Shown one piece after another: positions 55,991 to 64,000 of a DNA stretch of 64,000 bases; position 1 is the stretch's first letter; each line of letters starts with the position of its first letter. The translations under genes were made by a program, and so were the position numbers. Origin of the DNA: Leptolyngbya sp. FACHB-321 (lineage in GTDB: Bacteria > Cyanobacteriota > Cyanobacteriia > Leptolyngbyales > Leptolyngbyaceae); NCBI RefSeq assembly GCF_014695975.1, contig NZ_JACJPI010000065.1:124001-188000 (forward strand). Direction: 5' to 3'. Under the pieces are notes generated by a model, which was not told the origin of the DNA, did no database searches, and was given only the letters and a program-made list of their open reading frames with translations.

Positions 55991-56709
55991 GCCGAGACTC
56001 CTGCTTCGCGCACCAACATCGCTGCCGCAGGAGACGGTGGCGTTTGTCCGGTTACCTGCTGCACCGCTGCGACAATCCCGTTGTAAGCACTACAACGACA
56101 GAGATTACCGCTCAGACGCTCTTTGATTTCAGCTTCCGAAAGATTTGTCAGTTGGGGAGGACTGGTCAAATCTGCCGTCATAGCGCTGGCGCAACCTCGC
56201 TTCACCTCATCCAGAAGCGCAACAGAGGCGCAAATTTGCCCAGGAGTGCAGTAGCCACATTGAAACCCATCGTTCTCAATAAAGGCAGCCTGAACGGGAT
56301 GCAGCGTATCTCCCTTTGCTAAGCCTTCAATCGTAACAATTTGCTTACCCTCTTGCATGACTGCTAGCGCGAGACAGGAATAGACCCGCTGCCCATCCAC
56401 CAATACTGTGCAAGCTCCACATTGTCCGTGGTCGCAGCCTTTTTTGCTGCCAGTTAGCTCCAGTCGTTCGCGGAGGGCATCCAGCAGCGTCACCCTTGGT
56501 TCGATCGCCAATGTTTGTGACTGACCATTAATGTTAAGGGTTACAGACATTTCACCTTTCCCTGAAACTGGGGATGGCTTTCCAGGTTGAGCAGCAGTGG
56601 CTTGATTGAGCAATGAGGGAGCCGCGATCACGGTTCCTGCTGCCGTCAATGCCTGCCCTAGAAAGTTCCGTCGCGTTTTATGTTTCTGACTATCTTGAGG
56701 GGGATGCAT
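55987..56709 (-). CDS. paoA: Aldehyde oxidoreductase [2Fe-2S] subunit with Tat signal (PaoA-like)
   Basis: A 240-aa iron-sulfur subunit. A twin-arginine signal (KTRRNFLGQALTAAGTVIAA) leads to a plant-type [2Fe-2S] domain (GCDHGQCGACTVLVDGQRVYSC) and a C-terminal second-cluster domain (CGYCTPGQICASVALL; GNLCRCSAYNGIV). Both cluster motifs are complete. The Tat signal implies that the folded heterotrimer is exported to the periplasm or thylakoid lumen. It is the first gene of the operon with paoB, paoC, the ABM-membrane gene, xdhC and mocA-like downstream. Confidence 0.93.
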   Translation of the reverse strand: MHPPQDSQKHKTRRNFLGQALTAAGTVIAAPSLLNQATAAQPGKPSPVSGKGEMSVTLNINGQSQTLAIEPRVTLLDALRERLELTGSKKGCDHGQCGACTVLVDGQRVYSCLALAVMQEGKQIVTIEGLAKGDTLHPVQAAFIENDGFQCGYCTPGQICASVALLDEVKRGCASAMTADLTSPPQLTNLSEAEIKERLSGNLCRCSAYNGIVAAVQQVTGQTPPSPAAAMLVREAGVSA

Positions 56710-57034
56710 CAGCCTTACCTCTGGTTTGCGTCCAATCTATGTCAAGACTATAAGGTATTTCACTTGAGTAGCGTTCTTCTCTATACAGGTTTAGGGCACA
56801 AAAAAGCTGAAGACATCCAGGTATAGCGTCTTTAAGTAAGAGATGCCCTTCTATGTCACTAAGCTAAGACGCGCAAAATTACGCATTGCAGCCTACAGCT
56901 AACACAAGCAGTTGTAGACACTAGCGCAGGCAATCATGCAGTTAAGCAAGCACCAAGTTGAGCAACTTGCTCTGAAACTTCCTCAGAGACTTTAATTGTC
57001 TGACCATTTGCTGTCAGAAGCTATTTGCTGCCAG

Positions 57035-57198
57035 ATAAGTAGCTGAGCGTAATGTATTGATAAGATGCCTTTCGACTTCGCGTTCGACTGAGCGCTCACG
57101 TCGAAGTTTTAAGGCTTCTAGTCCTAGGTGTGGTTGGGTTGAGCGCCGTCGAAACCCGGTCTCCAAGTCGTGCTTAATTTAGCCCTCCTTCTTAGTAG
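57035..57198 (+). repeat. Structured dispersed repeat, copy 2
   Basis: About 164 bp, matching copy 1 at 41800-42016 in the flanks (ATAAGTAGCTGAGC, TTGATAAG, TGCCTTTCGACT, GTCGAAAC, CGGTCTC, TTAATTTAGCC, CTTAGTAG). Its internal arm is shorter and folds by ACTTCG/CGAAGT around GAGCGCTC. Same orientation as copy 1. Confidence 0.7.
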
Positions 57199-57360
57199 TC
57201 GGTGGCATAACGTTACTAGGGCAGGCAAACGCATCTAAACCGATCGCAAGATGGAGTTCATGGATCGTGGCTAGTAACGTCTCGAAGATCTATAAACTTT
57301 AGCTCGTACTGCCTTGCAACTAAGCTCAAAGCAGCAAATCTATTTATAAAAATTTCCTTC

Positions 57361-57392
57361 AGAAAAGCTTTACGTGTTTACCACGTAAAGCT
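57361..57392 (-). terminator. Strong terminator after GH100 invertase
   Basis: AGCTTTACGTG (57366-57376) and CACGTAAAGCT (57382-57392) give an 11-bp perfect stem with a 5-nt loop; on the minus strand it is followed by TTTTC. It lies about 100 nt beyond the invertase stop. Confidence 0.75.
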
Positions 57393-57488
57393 AAAGCCAC
57401 GAAGCAAAGTCAGGCGTAAAACTAATACACCTGACTCAAAGCAGGTTGAGGGCAACCCAACGACAGGTTAAATCTCTCTCTCTCCGTG

Positions 57489-58898
57489 TCATCGTCGCTC
57501 GCACACTTTACCCAACAGTGCCAGCATTTCCAGGTCTTCGTCAAAGCTAATCAGGTCAAGGTGTTTGGGGTTTTCAAGGAACTCTCGTGCTAGCAGGTAG
57601 CCGGAGATTGTCCAGGTTTGATACTTACGTGAAGCTTTGCCAACAAGTCTGCCATTTCTACCGTCGTAGTATTCGGGCCATTCATCTTCGCTCAACCGTC
57701 GTTCAGCCATTTCGATCGCCCGCCAGCCAAGTTCGGGTCTACCTGTTTTTTGAGCAACAGCGGCGAGAGTCCACAGTAAGACAGGCCAGTTGCCGCCGTT
57801 GTGGTACGACCAGGGCACGTTCTTGGGGTCGCAGCCTGTAAGAATCTTCCACTCCAGATCTTCAACGGCAGGGAAGCAGATTTTCATAGGCATATAGCCG
57901 ACGAGATCCTGCCAGCGCTGCTCGATCAAGTCCATAATCGATTGTGATTCGCGTTCGCTTGCCAAGGAGGAGACGATCGCCATCAAGTTGCCCAACGTAA
58001 AGAACCGGAAGTCCATTTGAGCAGGACCCAGATTACCAGCCAGATAGCCGCCTTTTTCAGGCATCCACTCGGTGAGCCAATAGGGAATGGAATCGGGATA
58101 GATGTTGAACTTGTTGACCGCTGCTTCGCCAAACTCCTCACCTCGATAGCGATAGATGGCATTCAGCCGACTCAAATCCAACCAATAATATTCTCGAATG
58201 TGGAAATTTAAGATGCTTAACCGCTGATTGACGACCTGCCGATAAATATCACCTTTGCGCCCCGGAGCAAGCAATTCTTGGGCAGCTCTAAGTGCGGCAT
58301 AAAAAAGCGCCTGGATTTCGAGGGGATGCCCAAACACTCCCATACGGCGATCGATCATAAACGCACCATCGGGGACAAGCATGGTGGGATACATATCGAA
58401 GCGATCAGCTAAGCACAGCTTGAGGATCAAAATAATACCGTTTTGAAACTCTGGATCATGTGCCAGCGTCATATCGCCCGTTGCTTTTACGTACGCTCGT
58501 AGCAGAATGATCCACCAGAGGCAAGAATCAACCGGCGTGACTCGACCGATCGCGTGTTCGCCAAAATCTGCCGTCAGGTATTGATGACCGTCCCACGCTT
58601 CGACCTTAAAGCTGGCTGGCATCAACCCCTGCCCTGCATTGAAGCAGTCCATCTGCTTATCACTACTTTGCAATCCCAGCGTTTCGACCAAAAAGTTGCG
58701 AACAATTTCGTACCGTCCTTTGATCAAAAACAGTAGTGCTGCCGACACATAATCGCGCACAAAGCACTGGTCGTAATTGAGCGATTCAACATATGGGTCG
58801 CGTGCTGCTACAGTGCCAACGGGACGACCCCGATAGTGAACAATCGCATCTTCCAACAATTCCCAGGCTTCTTTAACGAAATTGTTTTGTCCTTGCAT
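57489..58898 (-). CDS. GH100 alkaline/neutral invertase
   Basis: A 469-aa glycoside hydrolase family 100 enzyme (sucrose to glucose and fructose, cytosolic). Recognised by [21 protein letters not shown] (catalytic Asp in VRD), RGLMP-like [56 protein letters not shown] (read in parts), [19 protein letters not shown] and the C-terminal [14 protein letters not shown]. Length and blocks match the cyanobacterial enzyme ancestral to plant neutral invertases. I choose the ATG at 58898, with AAGG 6 nt upstream and GAGGAG beyond; the ATG at 58928 adds 10 residues without a ribosome site. Confidence 0.94.
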   Translation of the reverse strand: MQGQNNFVKEAWELLEDAIVHYRGRPVGTVAARDPYVESLNYDQCFVRDYVSAALLFLIKGRYEIVRNFLVETLGLQSSDKQMDCFNAGQGLMPASFKVEAWDGHQYLTADFGEHAIGRVTPVDSCLWWIILLRAYVKATGDMTLAHDPEFQNGIILILKLCLADRFDMYPTMLVPDGAFMIDRRMGVFGHPLEIQALFYAALRAAQELLAPGRKGDIYRQVVNQRLSILNFHIREYYWLDLSRLNAIYRYRGEEFGEAAVNKFNIYPDSIPYWLTEWMPEKGGYLAGNLGPAQMDFRFFTLGNLMAIVSSLASERESQSIMDLIEQRWQDLVGYMPMKICFPAVEDLEWKILTGCDPKNVPWSYHNGGNWPVLLWTLAAVAQKTGRPELGWRAIEMAERRLSEDEWPEYYDGRNGRLVGKASRKYQTWTISGYLLAREFLENPKHLDLISFDEDLEMLALLGKVCERR

Positions 58899-58928
58899 TG
58901 CTTGCCTTGCGCTCCTCGCGCTGTCCAT

Positions 58929-59596
58929 AATTCGGTTTGTACGCGGTCAAAACAACATGAAACCCAGCCAAGTTGAGATCATGACCTCAAACGACTGAGC
59001 TTCTTAAGCACTAAGGCTGATCAAGCATTCAAGGTCTTTGTGCGCTCATCAGGCTAGTTTTGTACTCTGCGGCACCCCAGAAAAACGAAACGGTCGCGTA
59101 CTGCCAACGCTCGTGATGCGCGGCGCTACGGTGATCGCGTCTGCCCAAACAACGTTAGTCAAGCGATCGTTTATAGTCTCTTCAAGCAAAACCTGAATTG
59201 AGCGTTAACTGTCTTAAAAAACTTATACGCCTAGCTTAGTTCCTACCAGGAGGGATCTTCAGTAAATTCTTGGTGAGGGAGAGCGTTAAAGTGATCGAGA
59301 ATGATAAAGATTCAGTAGCCCCGTAATTCTACGTACGTTCTCCGCTGCTTAAATTAGCTTTCAGCCTTTAACGTCCATACTGACTGCTAACTACTGACCA
59401 CTGACCGCTGAAAACCTTTTGTACTGGCGACCGATGCAGTGTAGGATGAGGCACAGGAATGGTTAGACTTGCCACCACTCCAAGCTCTCGGTTAATGATT
59501 GTCCTCAATTATCCGCACTTATAGAGCGCTGCTCTATGCGTTAATTACAGCACCATGCTATAAGCTTTATAGTACAAATGTTTTATTTTTACCCCT
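58929..59596. other. Intergenic region, no gene recognised
   Basis: About 670 bp between divergent genes. A TATAGT/TTTATT-rich stretch at 59560-59590 just before the next start may be a promoter. Several HIP1-like CGATCG sites are present; nothing else was found. Confidence 0.35.
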
Positions 59597-60106
59597 ATGG
59601 TCCAATACACGCTCGTTCAAAGCCCCGAAGTCATTCTGACCGTTCCTGGTAAAGACTCAGTGAAAGCACGCGAAAAAGCAATGGATCAGTTGATCGAACT
59701 GATGGATGCTGGCGAACTCCAAACCGAACTTTCTGACGGCTTTGCTCCTCAACAGTTTATTGAAGTGAAAGAACCTACCGCAAACCCCAGCCCCGAAGAA
59801 GATGCCGTGACCCATGCGGTGCAGGTACTTAGCAACCTGGCAACGCTGAAGCTCAAACTGCAAGACTCCCGCACAGAAGCACTTCAGGTACGTGCCAAAA
59901 TTGATATCTTGTTTAGCGATGAACCCGTCAGCGAAGAAGAAATTGCCAGCCTGAAAGATGGCTTCAAAGCTTTGAAAACTTACGCGCAGGCAAACCTTCG
60001 CTATAAAGAAGCAAGAAGCCAGGCAGAAGATGCCCGTAGTGTGCTCGATCGCGCCCTCAATGCCACAGAAACAGAACCGAAAGCTAGCAAAAAGGGTGAA
60101 AACTAG
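59597..60106 (+). CDS. Conserved-looking coiled-coil protein, hypothetical
   Basis: A 169-aa acidic protein. The N terminus (MVQYTLVQSPEVILTVPGKDSVKAREKAMDQLIELMDAG read in parts) looks like a compact alpha/beta unit; the remainder from about residue 75 is continuously helical (HAVQVLSNLATLKLKLQ; AKIDILFSDEPVSEEEIASL; YKEARSQAEDARSVLDRAL), ending in a Lys-rich tail. No known domain recognised. Probably a cyanobacterial family of unknown function. A DUF1499 gene follows 61 bp downstream on the same strand. Confidence 0.75.
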   Translation: MVQYTLVQSPEVILTVPGKDSVKAREKAMDQLIELMDAGELQTELSDGFAPQQFIEVKEPTANPSPEEDAVTHAVQVLSNLATLKLKLQDSRTEALQVRAKIDILFSDEPVSEEEIASLKDGFKALKTYAQANLRYKEARSQAEDARSVLDRALNATETEPKASKKGEN

Positions 60107-60167
60107 CGATCGGGCTTTACGTCTTGCGTTATGAGTTGAGTCAACCGAAAATCTACCGTGCTGCTCT

Positions 60168-60587
60168 ATGTTCAAATTTTCAGGCAACCGTCCTACTCAG
60201 CTTGGTGTCAGCAATGGTCGGCTGTTGCCCTGTCCTGGCACTCCCAACTGTGTTTGCAGCTATGATCAGGCAGCAGAACACGCGATCGCGCCGCTCTCCT
60301 TCACGACAACGCCAGCGGAAGCTTGGGCAAACCTTAAAACAGTGATCCAATCCCTGGAGCGGACACAGATCGTCAGCGAAACGAGCGATTATCTCTACGT
60401 TGAGTTTGCCAGCAAGCTGATGGGCTTTGTTGATGACGTTGAGTTTTATCTCGACGCACCCCAGAACGTCATTCACGTACGGTCAGCATCGCGCTTAGGC
60501 AAATCAGATCTGGGTGTAAACCGCAGCCGCATTGAGTCGATTCGTACAAAGCTGCAAGAAGCACAAGCGGCTGTACAACGGGTTTAA
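60168..60587 (+). CDS. DUF1499-family protein
   Basis: A 139-aa DUF1499 protein. The family begins with CPGTPNCVCSY (here residues 22-32, with Cys pairs), followed by AWANLKTVIQSLERTQIV, DYLYVEFASKLMGFVDDVEF and VIHVRSASRLGKSDLGVNRSR (read in parts), all strongly conserved. The function is unknown; members are often small membrane-associated or plastid proteins. The gene is on the plus strand, convergent with the GST gene 45 bp away. Confidence 0.9.
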   Translation: MFKFSGNRPTQLGVSNGRLLPCPGTPNCVCSYDQAAEHAIAPLSFTTTPAEAWANLKTVIQSLERTQIVSETSDYLYVEFASKLMGFVDDVEFYLDAPQNVIHVRSASRLGKSDLGVNRSRIESIRTKLQEAQAAVQRV

Positions 60588-60631
60588 TTGCAGCGTAGCA
60601 ACACTTTTATCAACACCAGTGGAGCTATGCG

Positions 60632-61186
60632 TTAGCCTCGGCTGCCGATCGTCGTCTGAAATGCAGGTCGTTCGGACAGCCGCTTGAGGTACGCCATGAG
60701 TGTTGGATAGGCGCTGAAGTCCATTTGAAAGCGCATTTGGAAAAAGCCCAGCGTAGAGGCAATGGCAACATCAGCCGCACTGAAGGCTTCGCCCAGCAGA
60801 AAGGGTTGCTGCACCAGCATCAGGTCGATCGGCTTGAGTAAACGAGACATTTCACGATCGCGCGTTGTTTCATTTAACAGCTCTGGTCCTAGCGTGGCAT
60901 TGGCAAACAAAACCCACTGTGCAATCTCAGCGCGCTGCTCGGCGGTGTCACTCTTGCCGTACTTATCTGCCAGGTAAAGCATGATGGCACCCGACTCCCA
61001 CAGCTTGAAGTCACCATCCATGATCGCAGGCACCTTTCCAATCGGATTGATGGCTGTATAATCCGACTCCAAATGTTCACCCGCCTGCATATCCAGTAGC
61101 ACAAACTCATAGGGCACCTCCAGTTCCGCTAAGAGCCACTGCACGATCGAGGCGCGACTAAACTTCCCACCATAAAGCTTGAGCAT
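60632..61186 (-). CDS. Glutathione S-transferase-family protein
   Basis: A 184-aa GST. Thioredoxin-fold N-terminal domain (MLKLYGGKFSRASIVQWLL; NPIGKVPAIMDGDFKLWES with the cis-Pro and ESGAI GSH-binding motif), then an all-helical C-terminal domain (WVLFANATLGPELLNE; FLLGEAFSAADVAIASTLGF with the N-capping SxxD). The putative catalytic Ser is at 10 or 13. Shorter than usual (about 200-210) but complete in motifs. The physiological substrate is unknown. It precedes the 157-aa hypothetical by 71 bp on the same strand. Confidence 0.9.
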   Translation of the reverse strand: MLKLYGGKFSRASIVQWLLAELEVPYEFVLLDMQAGEHLESDYTAINPIGKVPAIMDGDFKLWESGAIMLYLADKYGKSDTAEQRAEIAQWVLFANATLGPELLNETTRDREMSRLLKPIDLMLVQQPFLLGEAFSAADVAIASTLGFFQMRFQMDFSAYPTLMAYLKRLSERPAFQTTIGSRG

Positions 61187-61257
61187 AGAAACCTTTTACA
61201 AAAAACTTAGTCGTTGATGATGAGCCATCCAACAACCAAAACACCAACAACCAAACA

Positions 61258-61722
61258 CTAGAGCACCTTATGTGTGTACTCATGCTGCTTTACATTATCC
61301 TCAGTCTTGACGAGGCGCTGCGAATTGAGTACCCGCTTGCGCTCAACCGAATAAGCAAAATCGCTACGGCTCGAGCCGACTGGGATATGTGCTTGAGCAA
61401 CGGGACGCACCTTATAAGTACGAGCAGCCGCGATCGTCCGTTCTACAAACTCATCGCAAAACTGGGCAGTGGTGGGGAAGGTAGTTGGTAGCTGCGGGGT
61501 CTCACCGACAAAGACAGCTCCGAGGGTTGTCGCGAATGCCGTTTGATAGGAGGTTGGAATCCCTTTAACGATCGCTTCTAACGCTGCTGAAGGAATTGGC
61601 TCGACGATCGCAACCTCATGCACTTCACCCTCATCTTTGATGAAACAGCTTGCCAAGCCCAAAACAATATAATCATCGGCTGTTAAATCAGGCGCATTCA
61701 AGTCAAACGTTGCAGTTGTCAT
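61258..61722 (-). CDS. Conserved cyanobacterial hypothetical protein
   Basis: A 154-aa protein of unknown function beginning MTTATFDLNAPDLTADDYIV with LGLASCFIKDEGEVHEVAIVEPIPSAALEAI (read in parts). Its C terminus is highly regular (SVERKRVLNSQRLVKTEDNVK, QHEYTHKVL). I recall close cyanobacterial homologues with the same ends but no function or domain. The start is the ATG at 61722; the open frame runs 4 codons further. Soluble, no signal peptide. Confidence 0.8.
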   Translation of the reverse strand: MTTATFDLNAPDLTADDYIVLGLASCFIKDEGEVHEVAIVEPIPSAALEAIVKGIPTSYQTAFATTLGAVFVGETPQLPTTFPTTAQFCDEFVERTIAAARTYKVRPVAQAHIPVGSSRSDFAYSVERKRVLNSQRLVKTEDNVKQHEYTHKVL

Positions 61723-62111
61723 AGAAAAATCCAAAGTGCAGATCTGGCGTTAACAAATCGATCGCTGTGTTGCATTCTACCAACTCATAGGGACGCTTCC
61801 CATTCCCTCTCCATCTTCTTATCCCTTCTCTCTCTATTTTGATCGTTCATCTTTCCTTACGTTTTACTACTCAGCCCTCACTTTTTATTCCTCTCGTCCG
61901 AAAGCCACACAGACATCTGGCACCCTAATGAAGCGACCGGACACACGATCGACCCAAGCCACGAAAGACCTACTTAGCAAGCGTATTGAGGCATAGTTAG
62001 CCCTAGGCGGCGAAAACTCTGTCTTAAGACACATGAGCAAGTGACACATAAATAGAGCACCTCCAAAAGGAAAATCCCCTAGTGTAATCGCATACCTAAG
62101 GTAGGAAGGCT
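61723..62111. other. Intergenic region before TPR gene
   Basis: About 390 bp. It includes an unusually pyrimidine-rich tract (about 61796-61895, TTCCCATTCCCTCTCC and similar) and, near 62100, AGGTAGGAAGG before the TPR ATG. No gene recognised. Confidence 0.4.
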
Positions 62112-62927
62112 ATGAACTCTCGCATACATCAGGGTCGGCAGCACAGTGTTAACCTGTCCGCCCGACATAATGCCTCAGTTATCACGAAACCTCGCTGCAA
62201 GCGCAGTCTAGAGAGCAAGCAAAGTGCGTCCGATCGCTCTGGGGCTAGTGCTGCGTCCCCTAGTTTGGCTGAACAGAGTGTTTTGCTTCGTGAGGAAGCT
62301 TTCTGTGAAATCCAGCAAGGCAACTATGCAGCCGCGATCGTCCTCCTCAGCTTACTTATTGATCGCAATCCTAATAGTCCCAGTAGCGTTAATGACTATA
62401 ACAATCGGGGACTGCTGTACTTTCAAACAGGGCAGTTTGCTGCGGCTCTGGCTGACTACAACCAGGCACTGCAACTAAACCCCGAACTGGCGAAAATCTA
62501 CAACAATCGTGCGAACTGTTACGCCTCAATGGGGCGACCAATGGAAGCACTCTTTGACTATGAAACGGCACTTGATCTAAACCCAACGAATATTCATGCC
62601 CGCATGAACCAGGGCATCACGTTCTGTGAGCTAGAGATGTACGATCAAGCGATCGAAAACTTTGACCTCGCCCTCCAGTTTGATCAGATGCGAAGTGGTG
62701 GTGCTACGGCACCGGGCGTTTCGATCGCAGGGCACATTTATGCTCAGCGTGGTCGTACGTCTCATTTAGCTGGTGATTGGAACTATGCCATTACCGACTA
62801 CCGCCGTGCCCTTGCTGCCCTCTCACCCACCGATAGCCTACTGCTAGATGTATCGCATCGCCTGCGACTGCAAGTTGAACTTTGGTTGGATGACCTTCTC
62901 GATCCCCTCTCTGGTATAGAGGAATAA
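62112..62927 (+). CDS. Tetratricopeptide-repeat protein
   Basis: A 271-aa protein. A basic, low-complexity N terminus (about 1-55, Ser/Arg rich) is followed by at least four TPRs (ALADYNQALQLNPELAKIYNN; ALFDYETALDLNPTNIHARMN; AIENFDLALQFD; AITDYRRALAAL). TPR arrays bind partner proteins; the partner is unknown. AGGAAGG precedes the ATG. No signal peptide. The first 50 residues may be disordered. It is convergent with the membrane protein downstream. Confidence 0.85.
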   Translation: MNSRIHQGRQHSVNLSARHNASVITKPRCKRSLESKQSASDRSGASAASPSLAEQSVLLREEAFCEIQQGNYAAAIVLLSLLIDRNPNSPSSVNDYNNRGLLYFQTGQFAAALADYNQALQLNPELAKIYNNRANCYASMGRPMEALFDYETALDLNPTNIHARMNQGITFCELEMYDQAIENFDLALQFDQMRSGGATAPGVSIAGHIYAQRGRTSHLAGDWNYAITDYRRALAALSPTDSLLLDVSHRLRLQVELWLDDLLDPLSGIEE

Positions 62928-63015
62928 GGGACGCTGCTGCGACTTAAAGGGTTTTACCACTGCAACTCTGGCGTGCATCTACCGTGCCAGGTATGGAGCT
63001 TGCAGATTATCTGGA

Positions 63016-63399
63016 CTATTGTCCACCCGCGCGTCGGAACACAATGCGTCGCTGCTGAGTACCGATACGATTACTCTGAGCTTGCATATTAGCGCCTGTC
63101 TGATACGGGTCAAAGTATTGTTTGAATTTGTTTTGGGTGCGTTCTACCCGTTCTTCTGTCGCTGCTACTGTAACTTGCAGTTCTTGCAATTTAGCAGCCT
63201 GGGATGAGCGATAGGGTAACAGCTGCGACAACGCACCGATCGCTGCTGCCGACAAAACGACGTTAACCGATAGCTTTACAGTAGTCTCGATGAGAGCAGC
63301 ACGATAGGGGCGCTGTTTTACCTTCGTTTTCTGGCGAGGAACCGTCCGGAGGGGGCGCTGCGGCTGTGGCGGAAAGGAGGACGGTTTCAGTGCGTGCAT
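63016..63399 (-). CDS. Single-pass membrane protein with coiled coil, hypothetical
   Basis: A 127-aa protein: a basic proline-rich N terminus (KPSSFPPQPQRPLRTVPRQK), a hydrophobic segment (LSVNVVLSAAAIGALSQLL, about 43-61), then a heptad-like helix (KLQELQVTVAATEERVERTQ) and a basic, Gln-rich tail ending FRRAGGQ. The layout resembles cyanobacterial Slp-like proteins that are conserved but uncharacterised. Topology is expected to be N-in, C-out. Confidence 0.7.
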   Translation of the reverse strand: MHALKPSSFPPQPQRPLRTVPRQKTKVKQRPYRAALIETTVKLSVNVVLSAAAIGALSQLLPYRSSQAAKLQELQVTVAATEERVERTQNKFKQYFDPYQTGANMQAQSNRIGTQQRRIVFRRAGGQ

Positions 63400-63754
63400 G
63401 ATAGTTCAGTCCGGTCTAGGCGGCAAACAGTAGAGCAATCCTTGATATAGGTCTATAGCTTAGTCGCAATCACAGTAAAACGATCGCGCTATCTTTCAAA
63501 GCATAAGTCCCGCAGCAAAGCCTGCTCTATTAAAGTCAACAATACTTAAGTTGGCAACTTTAAAGTTTAAGCAAATTCTTTAGAAAAACAGAAACTTAGC
63601 GCCAAGACTTGCAAGGCAAAAAGGCAAGTAGCCTGCTTCAGCGATCGTGCATTTAGATGATTGACTCACCCCACCAACCCAATGACAGCATCGGGCGATC
63701 GTCATGCCAAACCGCAAAACAGGCTACCTGAAACGCTATTTGTACTAGCGTCGT
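63400..63754. other. Intergenic region between hypothetical gene and psaM
   Basis: 355 bp, no gene. A weak hairpin ACGCTA/TAGCGT (63733-63751) just past the psaM stop could be its terminator; stem 6 bp, loop 7 nt. Confidence 0.4.
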
Positions 63755-63847
63755 TTATTTATAAAGCTCGGTGGACAACCGTAAGGCAAGAATGCCAGGA
63801 ACGAGTGCGACCACTAAAGCGATGAAAATTTGAGTATCCGATAGCAT
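63755..63847 (-). CDS. psaM: Photosystem I reaction centre subunit XII
   Basis: A 30-aa single-helix protein reading MLSDTQIFIALVVALVPGIL then ALRLSTELYK. This matches PsaM, whose invariant features are the SDTQI start, one membrane helix and the terminal ATELYK-like tail (here STELYK). PsaM sits near PsaB and PsaI in cyanobacterial photosystem I trimers. One residue shorter than the usual 31. AAGGAG lies 10 nt upstream of the ATG. Too short for routine gene calling. The upstream DNA has GGGGAACTATAAACCCC (minus strand), an inverted repeat containing a TATAAA-like -10 box. Confidence 0.93.
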   Translation of the reverse strand: MLSDTQIFIALVVALVPGILALRLSTELYK

Positions 63848-64000
63848 TGTCTGAAAACTCCTTACTGTGGGGTTTATAGTTCCCCAATGTCCTCTAAAGT
63901 GGGCACTTCGGGAACAACTTGTTACAAGATGCAATAGATCTGATGACTTTGCAATCCCCCTGTAGGTACTGTCTCGAAGCCTGAATCAAGCACCTTTACT
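63848..64000 (-). promoter_or_regulatory. psaM upstream region
   Basis: On the minus strand the inverted repeat GGGG-AACTATAAA-CCCC (63869-63885) holds a possible -10 box, with TTGCAAAG further upstream. No convincing HLR1 repeat was found, only a single TTACA. Confidence in promoter details is low. Confidence 0.35.

Larger units (their letters stand above)
56710..57488. other. Intergenic region between paoA and GH100 invertase
   Basis: 779 bp. It holds the paoA promoter, the second dispersed repeat (57035-57198) and a strong minus-strand terminator (57361-57392). Short palindromes such as AAGTTGAGCAACTT (about 56962-56975) occur; no gene was seen. Confidence 0.5.

Noticed and set aside
1-64000. 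tRNA or rRNA genes
   Set aside because: No cloverleaf with a TTCRANYC T-loop and matching acceptor stem was found on either strand, nor any rRNA-like stretch.
1-64000. CRISPR arrays or tandem spacer-repeat structure
   Set aside because: No regularly spaced direct repeats of 25-40 bp were found; frequent CGATCG motifs are HIP1 sites.

Overview
The window comes from a beta-cyanobacterium, most likely a filamentous or Leptolyngbya-like lineage rather than a marine picocyanobacterium. Evidence: a form 1B rbcL-rbcX-rbcS cluster, a Rubisco activase with a C-terminal small-subunit-like domain, allophycocyanin apcF, photosystem I psaM, a helical carotenoid protein, an NtcA-type glnA promoter, a PEP-CTERM protein, and very frequent GCGATCGC (HIP1) octamers. 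No rRNA, tRNA, CRISPR array, prophage or intact transposon was seen.

Layout. 1-4.6 kb: a helical carotenoid protein, an SDR oxidoreductase, a GH31 alpha-glucosidase and a truncated Uma2 gene. 4.6-9.5 kb: mnmG, apcF and glnA. 9.8-13.8 kb: a methyltransferase/diiron-protein pair, a PHP-domain protein and a membrane-anchored msrA. 14-22.4 kb: envelope and secreted proteins (lipoprotein, DUF1361, SH3b, YihY-type membrane protein, ABC sugar-binding lipoprotein, SLH protein, PEP-CTERM beta-propeller). 22.5-26.9 kb: carbon-fixation block on the minus strand (rbcL, rbcX, rbcS, an SGNH hydrolase, rca). 27.7-33.8 kb: a large glutathione transferase, a DUF6629 membrane protein, and a tightly coupled trio of secreted acetamidase/formamidase, metal-binding protein and metal permease, with no ATPase gene beside it. 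34-37.7 kb: two small proteins, a Crp-like regulator and about 2 kb of decaying DNA with small overlapping ORFs and transposase remnants. 37.7-50.3 kb: a complete chemosensory cluster on the plus strand (GAF histidine kinase, receiver, CheR-TPR, double CheW, two MCPs, CheA-REC, CheB). 50.4-56.7 kb: a periplasmic molybdenum aldehyde oxidoreductase operon (paoABC-like) with XdhC and MocA-like maturation genes. 57.5-64 kb: a GH100 invertase, small conserved cyanobacterial proteins, DUF1499, a GST, a TPR protein and psaM.

Functional view. The window mixes photosynthesis and carbon and nitrogen assimilation genes, all apparently vertically inherited, with accessory modules. The main accessory modules are the chemosensory cluster, the Mo-aldehyde oxidase operon with a membrane-anchored ABM-domain protein between structural and maturation genes, and the amidase/metal-transport trio. 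Noncoding highlights are a textbook NtcA promoter with a roughly 310-nt glnA leader, several clear hairpin terminators, and a structured dispersed repeat present twice 15 kb apart. Genes found by reading the bases directly include psaM (30 aa), a 50-aa ORF followed by a terminator, and a chain of three overlapping small ORFs in the decaying region.
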